Both the position numbers and the translations under genes were made by a program. A stretch of DNA of 6,579 nt, from positions 1-6,579 of the forward strand of contig JBAZJT010000040.1 of the NCBI GenBank assembly GCA_041651175.1, in the 5' to 3' direction. Source of the stretch: Elusimicrobiales bacterium. GTDB taxonomy: Bacteria > Elusimicrobiota > Elusimicrobia > Elusimicrobiales > Elusimicrobiaceae. Under the pieces are notes generated by a model. The model was not told where the DNA came from. It searched no databases and saw nothing but the letters and a program-made list of their open reading frames with translations. Of the stretch, positions 5,107-6,579 are shown in pieces; positions within the stretch are counted from its first letter, which is position 1, and every line of letters starts with the position of its first letter.

Positions 5107-6579
5107 TTAGAGTCCACCATCCCGTGGCCTATGTAGGTTCATATCAGGCCACCGATGATAATGCAATCCCCGTTTATCCGTATCCAATCTAAAAGTAGGT
5201 TTCCCTTCAGTATTTCTAATCTGAAATATTCTTGTTCCTTTTCGTCCCTCGACTACCGTTTGTGGTATTCCAGCCGCTTTTAGGATTTGGCTAGCCATTA
5301 ACGCTGAAGAAAGTATTGTTGCTGTTTTGTCTGAAGTGCACGGGGTCCATAATGAAGCCAAAAGGCCACCAAGACCATATCCAAGCACATCCAAACCTGT
5401 AGATTTGTTGTATTGATCAGCATACCATTCTGCGCTTTTTTGCCCTTGCGCTTCACCCATATCAATCCATCCCCATGGTGTAGTTAGGGTTCCCATGGGG
5501 TCAACATTGACCACTGGATTGCCGTTAGTATATGCGTAATCTGGATGATACCCAACCGGGTCTTTTTGGATGAATCTGCCTATGTCGGGGGCGTAGTATC
5601 TGGCGCGGTAATAGAACAGGCCGGTTTCGGCGTCCCATTCCCGGGCGGTGTAGCTGTAAAGACTGCTCGTCTGCGACCAGGCGCTTGTGCTGGCGGTTAT
5701 TTCGTTTCTGAACACGGGCTTGCCGTAGGCTTGGTATTGCGCGCGCTCTGCGATGTTCCCGGTCTGGTCGGCGATGGCGATTATGCTGCCAAGGCCGTCC
5801 GCCAGCAAATAATAATCGCTTGCTCCCTTGCGCAACATCAGCGGCTCGTCCGTGCCGGGGCCGTGCGTGTATATCGCCTTCAGCGCGCCGTCCGCGCCGG
5901 TTACAAATGCGATGTCCTCGCCGTCGTAGATGTAGTGCTGCTCCCGGATTGTCTCGCCGTTGCGGGTTACCGTTTTTGCTATCCGGCGGCCTGTTGCGTC
6001 GTAGCGGAGCGTCTCGCTGTAGCCCGACGGCAGGTTTACTTGCGTAAGGCGATTTTGGCTGTCGTAAACATAGGTTGTCTGCGCGTTGTCGGATGCGCGC
6101 GTTTTTGCCGTCAGGTTGCCGTTGTTGTCGTAATTGTAGGTATGGAGCGAATCGCTATTCAGACGGTTCGCCGCGTCATAGGCGTAACCGGAGCGCACGG
6201 CGTCGCTTGTGCGGTTGCCCACCGCATCGTAGGCGAAGGTCTCGGACTGCGTCGTCAGCGCGCCGCTGGACGGGTGTACCGCGCTTGTCAGACGGTGCAG
6301 GTCGTCATAAGCGAATCCGTGGCTGCCGAAATCGTCAGCCATGGTTGCGCGGTTGCCGGCGTTGTCGTATGTGTAGCCGACGCTGGCGATAACCGCATTG
6401 TCGGTTTTGCGGCGGTAGGTTATTCCGGTAAGCTGATTGGCGGCGTCGTAAACATATTCCGCCGCTACCGCCGCGCCCATGTCCATGCGCGTTCTGCGGC
6501 CTGCGGCGTCGTAGGTGAATTGGAACTGCGTCCCGCCGGGCGCGGTTATCGTTACGGGGCGGTTCAGCGCGTCGTAACT
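5107..6579 (-). CDS. Rhs/YD-repeat protein C-terminal part, block C (5' end beyond the right edge)
   Basis: The frame is open from the right edge to TAA at 5107, 490 residues visible. An internal ATG at 6486 should not be taken as the start, because the reading frame continues upstream through SYDALNRPVTITAPGG, normal YD-repeat sequence. Visible residues 1-340 are the shared core with YD repeats (YVYDAANQ, FAYDAVGN, YAYDAANR, YNYDNNGN, YVYDSQNR) and the terminal YYRARYYAPDIGRFIQKDP. The junction reads DPVGYHPDYAYTNGNPVVNVDPMG, after which a 127-residue variable tip follows. This may be the end of the main full-length Rhs gene, since it lies first in the transcription order and nothing in the window truncates it; its N-terminus must be examined outside the window. 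A well-spaced small gene follows and is its likely immunity gene. Confidence 0.92.
   Translation of the reverse strand, partial: SYDALNRPVTITAPGGTQFQFTYDAAGRRTRMDMGAAVAAEYVYDAANQLTGITYRRKTDNAVIASVGYTYDNAGNRATMADDFGSHGFAYDDLHRLTSAVHPSSGALTTQSETFAYDAVGNRTSDAVRSGYAYDAANRLNSDSLHTYNYDNNGNLTAKTRASDNAQTTYVYDSQNRLTQVNLPSGYSETLRYDATGRRIAKTVTRNGETIREQHYIYDGEDIAFVTGADGALKAIYTHGPGTDEPLMLRKGASDYYLLADGLGSIIAIADQTGNIAERAQYQAYGKPVFRNEITASTSAWSQTSSLYSYTAREWDAETGLFYYRARYYAPDIGRFIQKDPVGYHPDYAYTNGNPVVNVDPMGTLTTPWGWIDMGEAQGQKSAEWYADQYNKSTGLDVLGYGLGGLLASLWTPCTSDKTATILSSALMASQILKAAGIPQTVVEGRKGTRIFQIRNTEGKPTFRLDTDKRGLHYHRWPDMNLHRPRDGGL
5110..5490 (-). other. Variable C-terminal tip of block C: candidate toxin domain with a His-rich end
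   Basis: These 127 residues follow VDPMG. The opening GTLTTPWGWIDMGEAQGQK is shared in close form with block A. A helical, hydrophobic linker follows (GYGLGGLLASLWTP, then SDKTATILSSALMASQIL). The last 45 residues form a compact basic domain with FRLDTDKRGLHYHRWPDMN and a final LHRPRDGG. The clustered histidines (HYHR and HRP) and the preceding D-x-D look like possible catalytic or metal-binding residues. From memory similar GxHYHR...HRP endings occur in other Rhs-type tips, but I cannot name a characterised family. A cytosolic immunity-like gene follows directly, so a toxin delivered to the cytoplasm is the best guess. Confidence 0.6.
5558..6579 (-). repeat. Rhs core repeat, copy C (continues past the right edge)
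   Basis: Third copy of the core unit. The tip-side boundary is again at the FIQKDP codons. The other end still matches copy A at the last base of the window, so the similarity may extend further. Positions 5996-6276 match copy A with one mismatch, while 6277 to about 6455 match copy B with only a few, which makes this copy a mosaic of the other two. Confidence 0.93.

Noticed and set aside
6393..6486. ATG 6486 as the start of block C
   Set aside because: The frame continues upstream to the window edge with normal YD-repeat sequence, so this Met is internal.
120..6579. CRISPR-like or insertion-sequence explanation for the repeats
   Set aside because: The repeats are about 1 kb, coding, in frame and without inverted ends or a transposase; they are Rhs cores.

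Overview
The window is one stretch of an Rhs/YD-repeat polymorphic-toxin locus, and every gene in it reads on the minus strand. In transcription order (right to left) it holds: (1) the C-terminal part of an Rhs protein entering from the right edge (block C, 6579-5107); (2) a small cytosolic-looking gene 14 bp downstream, probably its immunity gene (5092-4571); (3) a second, N-terminally truncated Rhs module (block B, 4574-2931) whose GTG start overlaps the preceding stop; (4) a small gene with one membrane segment and a Coa1-like domain (2910-2512), probably the partner of block B; (5) a third Rhs protein (block A, 2464 to beyond position 1), with more YD repeats than B, whose variable tip runs off the left edge.

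The three Rhs proteins share a repeated DNA unit of about 1.02 kb that aligns without a gap between the copies (120-1140, 3391-4411, 5558-6579). It encodes the last YD repeats and the Rhs core that ends in YYRARYYAP-GRFIQKDP. Immediately after DP each protein switches to a different C-terminal tip, and for B and C a small unrelated gene follows. This is the layout expected of a toxin-immunity array in which tips are exchanged by recombination in the shared core. The substitution pattern is mosaic: C matches A almost perfectly over one stretch and then switches abruptly to matching B, which suggests gene conversion among the copies.

The repeated cores are GC-rich, whereas the tips, the small genes and their spacers are visibly AT-rich, as is usual for horizontally exchanged tips. 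The organism cannot be named from this window. A bacterium with a fairly GC-rich genome that nevertheless uses ATA (Ile) codons freely in its cores is all that can be said. A diderm is likely if the Coa1-like protein acts in a periplasm, but that is inference.

The probable working model is that block C is the end of a full-length, expressed Rhs protein, while B and perhaps A are downstream spare modules. A reasonable sigma-70-like promoter sits just before A, so A may be transcribed on its own. There is no RNA gene, CRISPR array, transposase or clear terminator, and the only spacers are short (14, 20 and 47 bp).
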